Shown here: positions 1 to 5,756 of the stretch, piece by piece
How positions within the stretch are numbered: position 1 is the first letter of the stretch
How the letters are laid out: every line of letters starts with the position of its first letter
Assembly: GCA_929200485.1 (NCBI GenBank)
Contig: CAKMZU010000210.1
Location: 700 to 6,455 of the forward strand
Source: an uncultured Gammaproteobacteria bacterium
Lineage (GTDB): Bacteria; Pseudomonadota; Gammaproteobacteria; Pseudomonadales; DT-91
Direction of reading: 5' to 3'
Length of the DNA stretch: 5,756 bases
Position numbers and translations under genes: made by a program
Notes under the pieces: generated by a model
What the model saw: the letters and a program-made list of their open reading frames with translations, nothing else
Databases searched by the model: none
What the model was told of the DNA's origin: nothing

Positions 1-1558
1 TGGTTGCATGATGGAGGGCATCTCTCATGAAGTCTGCTCACTAGCAGGTACATTAGGCCTCGGTAAATTAATTGCATTTTATGACGATAACGGCATCTCT
101 ATTGATGGCGAAGTCGAAGGCTGGTTTACTGATGACACGCCAAAACGTTTTGAAGCTTACGGCTGGCATGTTATCCCCAAGGTTGACGGTCACGATCCGA
201 CCGCCATAAAAGCGGCCATCGAGAGCGCACGTGCTGAAACTGGCAAACCAACACTTATTTGCTGCCAAACGGTTATAGGGCAAGGCTCGCCAAACAAAGC
301 AGGCACCGAGTCCTGTCACGGTGCACCCTTGGGTGATGATGAGATTGCGCTATCCAAACAGCACCTGGGCTGGGACTTCGGCCCATTTGAAGTTCCTGAA
401 GATGTTTATCAGGGCTGGGATGCCAAGGTTTCTGGCAACGAGAAAGAAGCTGCGTGGACAGGTATGTTCGCCGAGTATACAAAGGCGCACCCAGAGCAGG
501 CTCACGAATTTAAACGCCGAACAATCGATAATGCACTACCCGAGGGTTTCACTGAAAAAGCCAATGCTTTTATTCAAGCGACTCAAGAAAAAGGCGAAAA
601 GATCGCCACCCGTAAAGCATCACAAAATTCCATTACCGCCTTTGCAGAATTCCTGCCAGAATTTCTGGGTGGCTCAGCAGATCTTGCAGGCTCAAACCTA
701 ACACTTTGGCCTGACAGCAAAGGCATCACTGCAAAGGATGCATCAGGTAACTACATTTATTATGGCGTACGCGAATTTGGCATGAGCGCTATAATGAACG
801 GTATTGCGCTACATGGCGGCTTTATTCCCTTTGGCGCAACTTTCTTAATGTTTATGGAATACGCACGCAATGCCGTTCGTATGGCTGCGTTAATGAAGCA
901 ACGCAGCCTGTTTGTTTATACCCATGACTCCATAGGGTTAGGCGAAGATGGCCCGACTCACCAACCCGTCGAGCAAATTGCCAGCCTGCGTTATACTCCA
1001 AACCTTGATACCTGGCGCCCATGCGACACTGTTGAATCCGCTGTTGCATGGAAAGCCGCTATCGAAAAAACCGATGGCCCAAGTGCGTTGATCTTTTCTC
1101 GCCAAGGCTTAGCCTGCCAGGAAAGATCCATTGATCAAGTCAAGGCGGTTGAAAAAGGGGGTTACATTCTAAAAGATTCAGGTAGCCAACCTGACATCAT
1201 TTTGATAGCCACCGGCTCTGAAGTTCAGCTTGCAATGGATGCTGCAGATGAGCTAACCAACAAAGGTAAAGCGGTGCGTGTAGTCTCCATGCCTTCAACC
1301 GAAGTCTTTGATCGCCAAAGCGCTGAATACAAACAATCTGTTTTACCACTGGACGTATTCAATCGTATTGCCATTGAAGCAGGTACCGCTGACTTCTGGT
1401 ACAAATATGTGGGTATTGATGGCCGCGTGATTGGCATGCATACCTTTGGTGAATCCGCCCCTGCAGCTGATCTATTCAAGCACTTTGGATTCACTGTGGA
1501 ACGCGTTGTTCAAGAAGCTGAGAATCTGTTAGCCTTAACCGAAATTGACCTGAACTAA
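1..1558 (+). CDS. tkt: Transketolase, 5'-truncated by the window edge
   Basis: Thiamine-diphosphate enzyme of the cytosolic non-oxidative pentose phosphate pathway. It moves two-carbon ketol units between sugar phosphates, interconverting xylulose 5-P, ribose 5-P, E4P, fructose 6-P and glyceraldehyde 3-P. The frame is open to the left edge: codons from position 2 read G-C-M-M-E-G, the tail of the GDG thiamine/Mg motif, so the Met at 8 is internal (about E. coli residue 158) and roughly 155 N-terminal residues are missing. Counting from that Met, visible landmarks are [10 protein letters not shown] with the Mg-ligand Asn28, the SCHGAPLG His104, Arg202 in RKASQN, GGSADL, the catalytic Glu256 in YGVREFGM (E. 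coli Glu411), and [16 protein letters not shown] with His306 and His318. The Pyr and C-terminal domains are complete, ending at a TAA. The stop lies 9 nt before epd, which suggests co-transcription. Family identity is essentially certain; which tkt paralogue it is cannot be told. Confidence 0.98.
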   Translation, partial: GCMMEGISHEVCSLAGTLGLGKLIAFYDDNGISIDGEVEGWFTDDTPKRFEAYGWHVIPKVDGHDPTAIKAAIESARAETGKPTLICCQTVIGQGSPNKAGTESCHGAPLGDDEIALSKQHLGWDFGPFEVPEDVYQGWDAKVSGNEKEAAWTGMFAEYTKAHPEQAHEFKRRTIDNALPEGFTEKANAFIQATQEKGEKIATRKASQNSITAFAEFLPEFLGGSADLAGSNLTLWPDSKGITAKDASGNYIYYGVREFGMSAIMNGIALHGGFIPFGATFLMFMEYARNAVRMAALMKQRSLFVYTHDSIGLGEDGPTHQPVEQIASLRYTPNLDTWRPCDTVESAVAWKAAIEKTDGPSALIFSRQGLACQERSIDQVKAVEKGGYILKDSGSQPDIILIATGSEVQLAMDAADELTNKGKAVRVVSMPSTEVFDRQSAEYKQSVLPLDVFNRIAIEAGTADFWYKYVGIDGRVIGMHTFGESAPAADLFKHFGFTVERVVQEAENLLALTEIDLN

Positions 1559-1567
1559 GATCTAACA

Positions 1568-2602
1568 ATGTATCGCATAGGGATAAACGGCTACGGCCGT
1601 ATTGGCCGCTCTATCCTGCGAGCGCTCACTGAGCGTCAAGCTCAAGGGCAGTGTGCGGACATGCAAATTGTGTCTATCAATGAGCCATCAGATGCACAGA
1701 CCATACTGCACCTGACGCAATATGATTCAACGCACGGCCGGTTTCAAGGTAGCTGCCGACTCGATGAGGGCAAGCTGTTCATTAATGAACGGCCTATTTC
1801 ACTCTCCCATCAAGACGACATCAATTATCTCCGTTGGCCAGATGTCGATTTAGTCATGGAATGCAGTGGTCAATTCAGCTCACGCCAAGACGCCGAAAGG
1901 CATATTTATCAAGGGGCAGACAAAGTCTTATTCTCACACCCTGCCGATAAAGATGTGGATCGTACCGTGATCTACGGCATCAATCATCAACAGATTGAAA
2001 CCAGTGATCGTATTTTATCCAATGGCTCCTGCACAACGAATGCATGCGTTCCTTTACTGAAATTTATCGATGAAACGCATGGCATTGATGCGGCTTCTAT
2101 CACCACCATTCATTCGGTGATGAATGACCAACCGCTAATTGATGCATTTCACCACACGGATCTTCGTAAAACTCGCAGTGCAACCCAATCCATCATCCCG
2201 GTAGATACCGCTTTGGCCAAAGGAATTTATCGATTTCTTCCGCATCTGGAGGGTCGTATCAGTGCGCAGGCTTTACGCGTACCCACAATGAATGTCTCAG
2301 CAATAAACCTTTGCATCCAACTGAACAACGCTATTGATGTGGGCACCATCAATCAGCAAATACATACCTACACAGAATTTAATGCCAGCATATTGACATG
2401 CAACTCTCAACCGCTGGCATCGATCGACTTTAATCACGATTCGCATTCCGCCATCATTGACCTCACCCAAACCAGCATCAGCGGCGATAAACTGCTTAAA
2501 TTATTTATTTGGTTTGATAATGAATGGGGGTTTGCCAATCGCATGATTGATGTTGCACAACACATTAAACGCTTAAATAGTAAACAACCAGGTTCGAATT
2601 AA
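1568..2602 (+). CDS. epd: D-erythrose-4-phosphate dehydrogenase (GAPDH family)
   Basis: NAD-dependent cytosolic dehydrogenase of 344 residues. By family knowledge it oxidises E4P to 4-phosphoerythronate, the first step of the DXP-dependent pyridoxal 5'-phosphate pathway. The Rossmann start INGYGRIGR is at residues 6-14, right after the ATG, as in E. coli Epd. The catalytic cysteine is Cys155 in SNGSCTTN and the paired histidine is His182, the usual 27-residue spacing. Epd rather than glycolytic GAPDH is favoured by INEPSDA (38-44) with YDSTHGRF (52-59), KVLFSHP (119-125), IHSVMNDQPLIDAFH (181-195) where GAPDH has a VHAYTGDQ-like segment, RKTRSATQSIIPVDT and DFNHDSHSAI. It follows tkt by 9 nt and precedes pgk by 23 nt; epd-pgk-fba is a known enterobacterial order. 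No strong Shine-Dalgarno is seen: the best match, AAGA (1557-1560), overlaps the tkt stop codon, so translation may be coupled. A residual or main GAPDH activity cannot be excluded from sequence. Confidence 0.92.
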   Translation: MYRIGINGYGRIGRSILRALTERQAQGQCADMQIVSINEPSDAQTILHLTQYDSTHGRFQGSCRLDEGKLFINERPISLSHQDDINYLRWPDVDLVMECSGQFSSRQDAERHIYQGADKVLFSHPADKDVDRTVIYGINHQQIETSDRILSNGSCTTNACVPLLKFIDETHGIDAASITTIHSVMNDQPLIDAFHHTDLRKTRSATQSIIPVDTALAKGIYRFLPHLEGRISAQALRVPTMNVSAINLCIQLNNAIDVGTINQQIHTYTEFNASILTCNSQPLASIDFNHDSHSAIIDLTQTSISGDKLLKLFIWFDNEWGFANRMIDVAQHIKRLNSKQPGSN

Positions 2603-2610
2603 CGTCCTGA

Positions 2611-2617
2611 AAAAAGG
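2611..2617 (+). promoter_or_regulatory. Ribosome binding site deciding the GTG start of pgk
   Basis: The purine run AAAAAGG ends 8 nt before the GTG at 2626. In this frame a TGA at 2608-2610 closes the reading frame upstream, there is no ATG between it and the GTG, and the next in-frame ATG (Met56) would remove the conserved substrate-binding N-terminus. The GTG is therefore the only sensible start. Confidence 0.7.
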
Positions 2618-2625
2618 TAACGCTT

Positions 2626-3801
2626 GTGACCGCTGTCAACCGATTTGATTCCATTGCACTTAACAATAAACGGGTACTGATTCGTGAAGATTTAAACGTC
2701 CCAATTAAAGACGGTAAAATTTCCAACGACAAACGTCTGCAGGCTGCATTACCCACGATCAAAGCAGCCATCAAACAAGGCGCCAAGGTAATGGTAATGT
2801 CTCACCTTGGCCGACCAACCGAGGGCGGCTCAGAGAGTGAAAACACAGCCTTTAGCTTACAGCCCGTTGCCGATTACTTATCTGAAGCACTTGGGCAAAC
2901 CGTTCCATTAATTAAAGACTACCTGACACAACCTGTCTTGGTAGAAAACGCTCAGGTGGTACTGCTTGAAAACGTTCGATTTAATGCAGGTGAAAAGAAA
3001 GATGCCGATGAGCTTGCGAAAGCTTATGCTGACCTTTGTGATGTATTTGTCATGGATGCATTCGGCACAGCCCACCGAGCACAAGCTTCAACCCATGGCG
3101 TTGCCAAATATGCGCCGATAGCCTGCGCAGGTCCCCTACTCTCAGCTGAACTGGATGCTCTGGAAAGTGCAACGGCCAACCCTGAAAAACCATTAGTGGC
3201 CATCGTTGGCGGCTCTAAAGTTTCTACCAAACTTGACGTGCTGGAAACACTTGCTGATCTTTGCGACCATCTAATTGTTGGCGGCGGCATTGCCAATACT
3301 TTCTTGGCAGCAAACGGTTTCCCTGTAGGTAAATCCTTGTATGAGCCGGATTTTCTTGAAACGGCAAAAACCATCATGGAAAAAGTCAATATCCCACTAC
3401 CAACCGATGTTGTTACGGGCAAAGCCTTTAGTGAAGAGGCAATAGCTGAAATTAAAGCAGCCGACCAAGTCCTTGACGATGATATGATTTTTGATATTGG
3501 GCCAGATTCAGCCAAAGCGTTGAGTGAGATATTAGCTAACGCCAAAACCATTATCTGGAATGGTCCCGTAGGTGTTTTTGAATTTAAACAGTTTGCAGAA
3601 GGCACACAGACTATTGCTAAAGCCATCGCTCAAAGCCCGGCATTTTCTATCGCAGGCGGAGGCGACACCTTGGCTGCCGTTGATCAGTTTGGTATTACCA
3701 AGGATGTATCGTACATTTCAACCGGTGGTGGTGCATTTTTAGAGTACGTTGAAGGCAAAGAATTACCCGCCGTTGCTATTCTTAAGCAACGCGCCAGTTA
3801 A
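2626..3801 (+). CDS. pgk: Phosphoglycerate kinase
   Basis: Monomeric cytosolic kinase of glycolysis and gluconeogenesis that interconverts 1,3-bisphosphoglycerate + ADP and 3-phosphoglycerate + ATP. It has 391 residues (E. coli 387), so it is full length. The N-terminal domain carries the phosphoglycerate site: Arg20, Asp22 and Asn24 in REDLNVP, Arg37, SHLGRP (59-64, with His60 and Arg63), Arg118 in LENVRFN, and Arg151 in GTAHRAQAS. The C-terminal nucleotide domain shows VGGSKVSTK (194-202), GGGIANTF (219-226), NGPVGVFE (312-319, with the ATP-contacting Glu319) and the GGGDT loop (344-348), followed by STGGGAFLE. Translation starts at GTG with a clear purine-rich site. It lies 23 nt after epd and 30 nt before fba, the expected operon setting. 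No pyruvate kinase gene lies between pgk and fba, unlike some gammaproteobacteria. Nothing suggests damage or transfer. Confidence 0.98.
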   Translation: MTAVNRFDSIALNNKRVLIREDLNVPIKDGKISNDKRLQAALPTIKAAIKQGAKVMVMSHLGRPTEGGSESENTAFSLQPVADYLSEALGQTVPLIKDYLTQPVLVENAQVVLLENVRFNAGEKKDADELAKAYADLCDVFVMDAFGTAHRAQASTHGVAKYAPIACAGPLLSAELDALESATANPEKPLVAIVGGSKVSTKLDVLETLADLCDHLIVGGGIANTFLAANGFPVGKSLYEPDFLETAKTIMEKVNIPLPTDVVTGKAFSEEAIAEIKAADQVLDDDMIFDIGPDSAKALSEILANAKTIIWNGPVGVFEFKQFAEGTQTIAKAIAQSPAFSIAGGGDTLAAVDQFGITKDVSYISTGGGAFLEYVEGKELPAVAILKQRAS

Positions 3802-3831
3802 CATTTAAATATAAGTATTAAGGAAAAAATT

Positions 3832-4896
3832 ATGGCTCTTATTTCATTACGACAGCTGTTGGATCATGCGGCAGAACATGATTATGGCGTCCCTGCCTTT
3901 AATGTAAACAATCTGGAGCAAGTTCGCGCTATTATGCAGGCTGCAGACGAAACTGACTCTCCTGTTATTCTTCAAGCGTCAGCTGGCGCACGCAAATACG
4001 CAGGCGCACCATTCTTACGCCACTTAATTTTAGCCGCGATTGAAGAATTCCCACATATTCCAATCGTTATGCACCAAGACCACGGTACAAGTCCTGCGGT
4101 TAATCAGCGCTCCATTCAATTAGGATTTAGCTCTGTCATGATGGATGGTTCATTAGGTGAAGATGGTAAAACACCAACCACTTACGAATACAATGTTGAT
4201 GTAACGAAAACCGTCGTTGATATGTCACATGCATGCGGGGTTTCTGTTGAGGGTGAATTAGGCTGCTTGGGCTCTCTAGAAACCGGTGAAGCGGGTGAGG
4301 AAGATGGTATTGGCGCAGTAGGTAAATTATCTCAGGAGCAAATGCTGACAGACCCCGATGAAGCCGCAGATTTCGTTGCTAAAACCCAGGTTGATGCTTT
4401 AGCGATAGCTATTGGTACCAGTCACGGTGCTTATAAATTCACTCGCCCACCAACAGGTGACATCTTAGCCATTGACCGTATTAAAGCGATTCATAAGCGT
4501 ATTCCTAACACGCATTTAGTTATGCACGGCTCTTCTTCGGTTCCTCAAGAATGGCTGGCAATCATCAATGAATTCGGCGGCAACATCCCTGAAACTTACG
4601 GTGTACCGGTTGATGAAATTGTCGAAGGCATCAAGCATGGTGTTCGAAAAGTGAATATCGATACTGACTTACGTCTAGCCTCAACAGGTTCTATCCGTAA
4701 ATTCTTAGCTGAAAACCAAGCGGAATTTGATCCTCGCAAATACCTTGCAAAAACAGTAACGGCCATGAGCGATATCTGTAAGGCGCGTTACGAAGCATTC
4801 GGCACAGCCGGCAATGCCAGCAAGATCAAACCTCTTTCGCTCGACCAAATGCACTTACGTTATACCTCAGGCGAGCTCGATGCAAAAATCAGCTAA
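3832..4896 (+). CDS. fba: Class II fructose-bisphosphate aldolase, Calvin-cycle subtype
   Basis: Zn-dependent cytosolic aldolase that reversibly cleaves fructose 1,6-bisphosphate to dihydroxyacetone phosphate and glyceraldehyde 3-phosphate. Related enzymes also handle sedoheptulose 1,7-bisphosphate. The 354 residues match the length and nearly the whole text of the Pseudomonas-type enzyme rather than E. coli FbaA. Visible landmarks are GVPAFNVNN (19-27), [11 protein letters not shown] (48-58), HQDHG (81-85) with proposed catalytic Asp83 and Zn ligand His84, SVMMDGS (101-107), VEGELG (139-144), GTSHGAYKF (195-203) with His198, MHGSSSVP (231-238) with Zn ligand His232, and the NIDTD phosphate-site segment (275-279). 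The site TAAGGA at 3819-3824, 7 nt before the ATG, is the best in this operon, which fits strong expression of the last gene. A hairpin follows the stop. The subtype name does not prove a Calvin cycle: heterotrophic pseudomonads use the same form for gluconeogenesis. Confidence 0.97.
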   Translation: MALISLRQLLDHAAEHDYGVPAFNVNNLEQVRAIMQAADETDSPVILQASAGARKYAGAPFLRHLILAAIEEFPHIPIVMHQDHGTSPAVNQRSIQLGFSSVMMDGSLGEDGKTPTTYEYNVDVTKTVVDMSHACGVSVEGELGCLGSLETGEAGEEDGIGAVGKLSQEQMLTDPDEAADFVAKTQVDALAIAIGTSHGAYKFTRPPTGDILAIDRIKAIHKRIPNTHLVMHGSSSVPQEWLAIINEFGGNIPETYGVPVDEIVEGIKHGVRKVNIDTDLRLASTGSIRKFLAENQAEFDPRKYLAKTVTAMSDICKARYEAFGTAGNASKIKPLSLDQMHLRYTSGELDAKIS

Positions 4897-4916
4897 TATA
4901 CCCACCTGATCTAAAC

Positions 4917-4961
4917 AAGGTTTGCCATTTTCAAGCAGACCTTACCCCTTCTCCTCTTTTT
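4917..4961 (+). terminator. Possible intrinsic terminator after fba
   Basis: A 9-bp stem (AAGGTTTGC at 4917-4925 with GCAGACCTT at 4935-4943, one G-U pair) encloses a 9-nt loop, starting 20 nt after the fba stop. A pyrimidine-rich stretch follows, but the run of five T (4957-4961) is 13 nt past the stem, whereas good intrinsic terminators have it directly adjacent. The stem is only moderately G+C-rich. It may be a weak terminator or an mRNA 3'-end stabiliser. The location at the end of the operon is the main support. Confidence 0.4.
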
Positions 4962-5030
4962 CAATAATGCGCCAAATGCATTTAAGAACATAGTGCCACC
5001 CAACCTCATAGAGTTTATCGTTGGCTTAGT

Positions 5031-5699
5031 TTATGAGTAAGAGGGGTTGTAAGGACTATCGGCAATCCGCCTATTTCTTTGTTGTTTTTTTCGATATAAA
5101 CCAATCAAAAATAGGACAGTACTTCTTATATCTTCTGAAGTGACTATCTGTAAGTTTTGTTTTTTGTTTATTATGGGGGTTATACACTCACACAAACACG
5201 TCTTGAATTGTGGATTATATTTATAAAAAGACCTTACATCCTCGTGACATGCAATCTCTTTATTGATCTCATCAGGTTCGGATGTAAATTTTTGAGCTTT
5301 TGATGTGCAAACTTCTACCACATCAAAACTTTCATTGAAAGGGGAACATTGAACAGCGCGCTGATATTTACACGAAGTACTACTTTTCATCACATCAAAA
5401 CGAAACTCTTTCCATTGAGTGCGCATATAAACAAGATAAGGATTCTCATTAGAAGCAGTATCACTTTTTAACCACAAGATACTTTTAATTTTCTCAGGAG
5501 CAAACATCTCTGATTCACTCGAACGCTCAATAAGGAGTGGAAACATTTTATGTTCTTTTAGCGCTTCGTCATAACTGCCTTTTGCTATGCGGCTCATAAT
5601 GCGTGATATAGTCTCATCTGAAACCATTGCACAGGCAGGCTTCGCAAATATCAGTAAACCCAGAAATAAAATATGTGCATTACGTATTAGCATTATCAT
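5031..5699 (-). CDS. Uncharacterised secreted cysteine-rich protein
   Basis: I do not recognise this 222-residue protein and give it no function. Residues 1-24 look like a Sec signal peptide: Arg6, a hydrophobic core at 9-19, and an A-C-A cleavage site before Met25. The residues ahead of Cys23 (K-P-A) do not fit a lipobox, so a periplasmic or exported soluble form is more likely than a lipoprotein. The predicted mature part has seven cysteines (110, 118, 131, 151, 168, 170, 172), all after residue 109 and including a C-x-C-x-C cluster, so disulfides or metal binding are possible. A short hydrophobic patch (194-202) followed by a basic run (RKKQQRNRR, 203-211) lies near the C-terminus and is too short for a confident membrane helix. 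The ATG has a weak site, AAGAG (complement of 5708-5712), 8 nt upstream; Met3 is an alternative start. The gene converges on fba and is markedly more A+T-rich than the operon. The signal peptide supports a real gene; it is probably monocistronic. Confidence 0.68.
   Translation of the reverse strand: MIMLIRNAHILFLGLLIFAKPACAMVSDETISRIMSRIAKGSYDEALKEHKMFPLLIERSSESEMFAPEKIKSILWLKSDTASNENPYLVYMRTQWKEFRFDVMKSSTSCKYQRAVQCSPFNESFDVVEVCTSKAQKFTSEPDEINKEIACHEDVRSFYKYNPQFKTCLCECITPIINKKQNLQIVTSEDIRSTVLFLIGLYRKKQQRNRRIADSPYNPSYS
5298..5401. repeat. 10-bp inverted repeat plus a third copy of one arm, inside the secreted-protein gene
   Basis: TTTTGATGTG at 5298-5307 and CACATCAAAA at 5319-5328 are perfect complements around an 11-nt spacer, able to form a hairpin in RNA from either strand. 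CACATCAAAAC recurs exactly at 5391-5401, so the arm at 5319-5329 has an 11-bp direct repeat 72 bp away. On the coding (minus) strand two copies encode FDV (residues 125-127 and 101-103), while the third is read in another frame as CTSK. No T run follows, so it is not a terminator. It may be chance in A+T-rich DNA. Confidence 0.5.
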
Positions 5700-5756
5700 C
5701 AGGCTGGCTCTTCGTTAGTTAGATAGACAATGCACCTATCAAAAGTTCAAATCATC

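Noticed and set aside
8..13. ATG at position 8 as the real start of the transketolase gene
   Set aside because: The preceding codons in frame read G-C and continue the conserved GDGCMMEG thiamine-binding motif, so this Met is internal and the gene starts outside the window.
68..1494. Several 65-126 codon frames on both strands inside tkt
   Set aside because: All lie within a gene with intact transketolase motifs, and none has a recognisable domain or convincing ribosome site.
3024..3626. A 200-codon open frame on the minus strand inside pgk
   Set aside because: It is fully covered by pgk, whose motifs are complete. The translation is Ser/Ala-rich with no recognisable domain, as expected of an antisense shadow.
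3810..3815. TATAAG in the pgk-fba gap as a possible -10 of an internal fba promoter
   Set aside because: The hexamer fits, but no -35 match lies at suitable spacing upstream (about 3787-3792), and A+T-rich gaps give such matches easily.
5005..5037. CTCATA/TATGAG inverted repeat as a terminator for the minus-strand gene
   Set aside because: Six A+T-rich pairs around a 21-nt loop with no adjacent T run on the minus strand; too weak to call.
5031..5699. Lipoprotein interpretation of the secreted protein through Cys23
   Set aside because: Residues 20-22 (K-P-A) do not fit the lipobox, while A-C-A before Met25 fits a signal peptidase I site.
5722..5750. Minus-strand promoter for the secreted protein: TTGAAC (complement of 5745-5750), 17 nt, TCTATC (complement of 5722-5727)
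   Set aside because: Only 4/6 and 3/6 matches to consensus, and the predicted start of transcription would almost touch the ribosome site. The true promoter may lie beyond the window.

Overview
The window looks like chromosomal DNA of a gammaproteobacterium of moderate G+C (about 46-48% in sample lines of the first 4.9 kb, counted by eye). The encoded enzymes resemble the E. coli and Pseudomonas versions of transketolase, erythrose-4-phosphate dehydrogenase (Epd) and phosphoglycerate kinase, plus the 354-residue Calvin-type class II aldolase seen in Pseudomonas. The genus cannot be fixed from the sequence alone.

Positions 1-4896 hold four genes in a tight same-strand row: the 3' three quarters of tkt (its start lies before the window), epd, pgk and fba, separated by 9, 23 and 30 nt. 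This is very probably one operon. Transketolase makes or consumes erythrose 4-phosphate (E4P) and glyceraldehyde 3-phosphate. Epd oxidises E4P towards pyridoxal phosphate. Pgk and Fba carry the lower and upper triose steps of glycolysis and gluconeogenesis. All catalytic residues I looked for are present, and none of the four genes looks broken.

Positions 4897-5030 are a 134-nt gap between convergent genes. It holds an imperfect terminator-like hairpin just after fba. Positions 5031-5699 on the minus strand encode a 222-residue protein I do not recognise. It has a clear Sec signal peptide and seven cysteines in the predicted mature part. Its DNA is clearly more A+T-rich (about 37% G+C in sampled lines) and contains a 10-bp inverted repeat with a further copy of one arm. 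The last 57 nt are the upstream flank of this gene and show only weak promoter-like elements.

Most of the window is ordinary central metabolism. I see no new multi-gene system, mobile element, CRISPR array or RNA gene. The only unexplained item is the small secreted cysteine-rich protein beside the operon.
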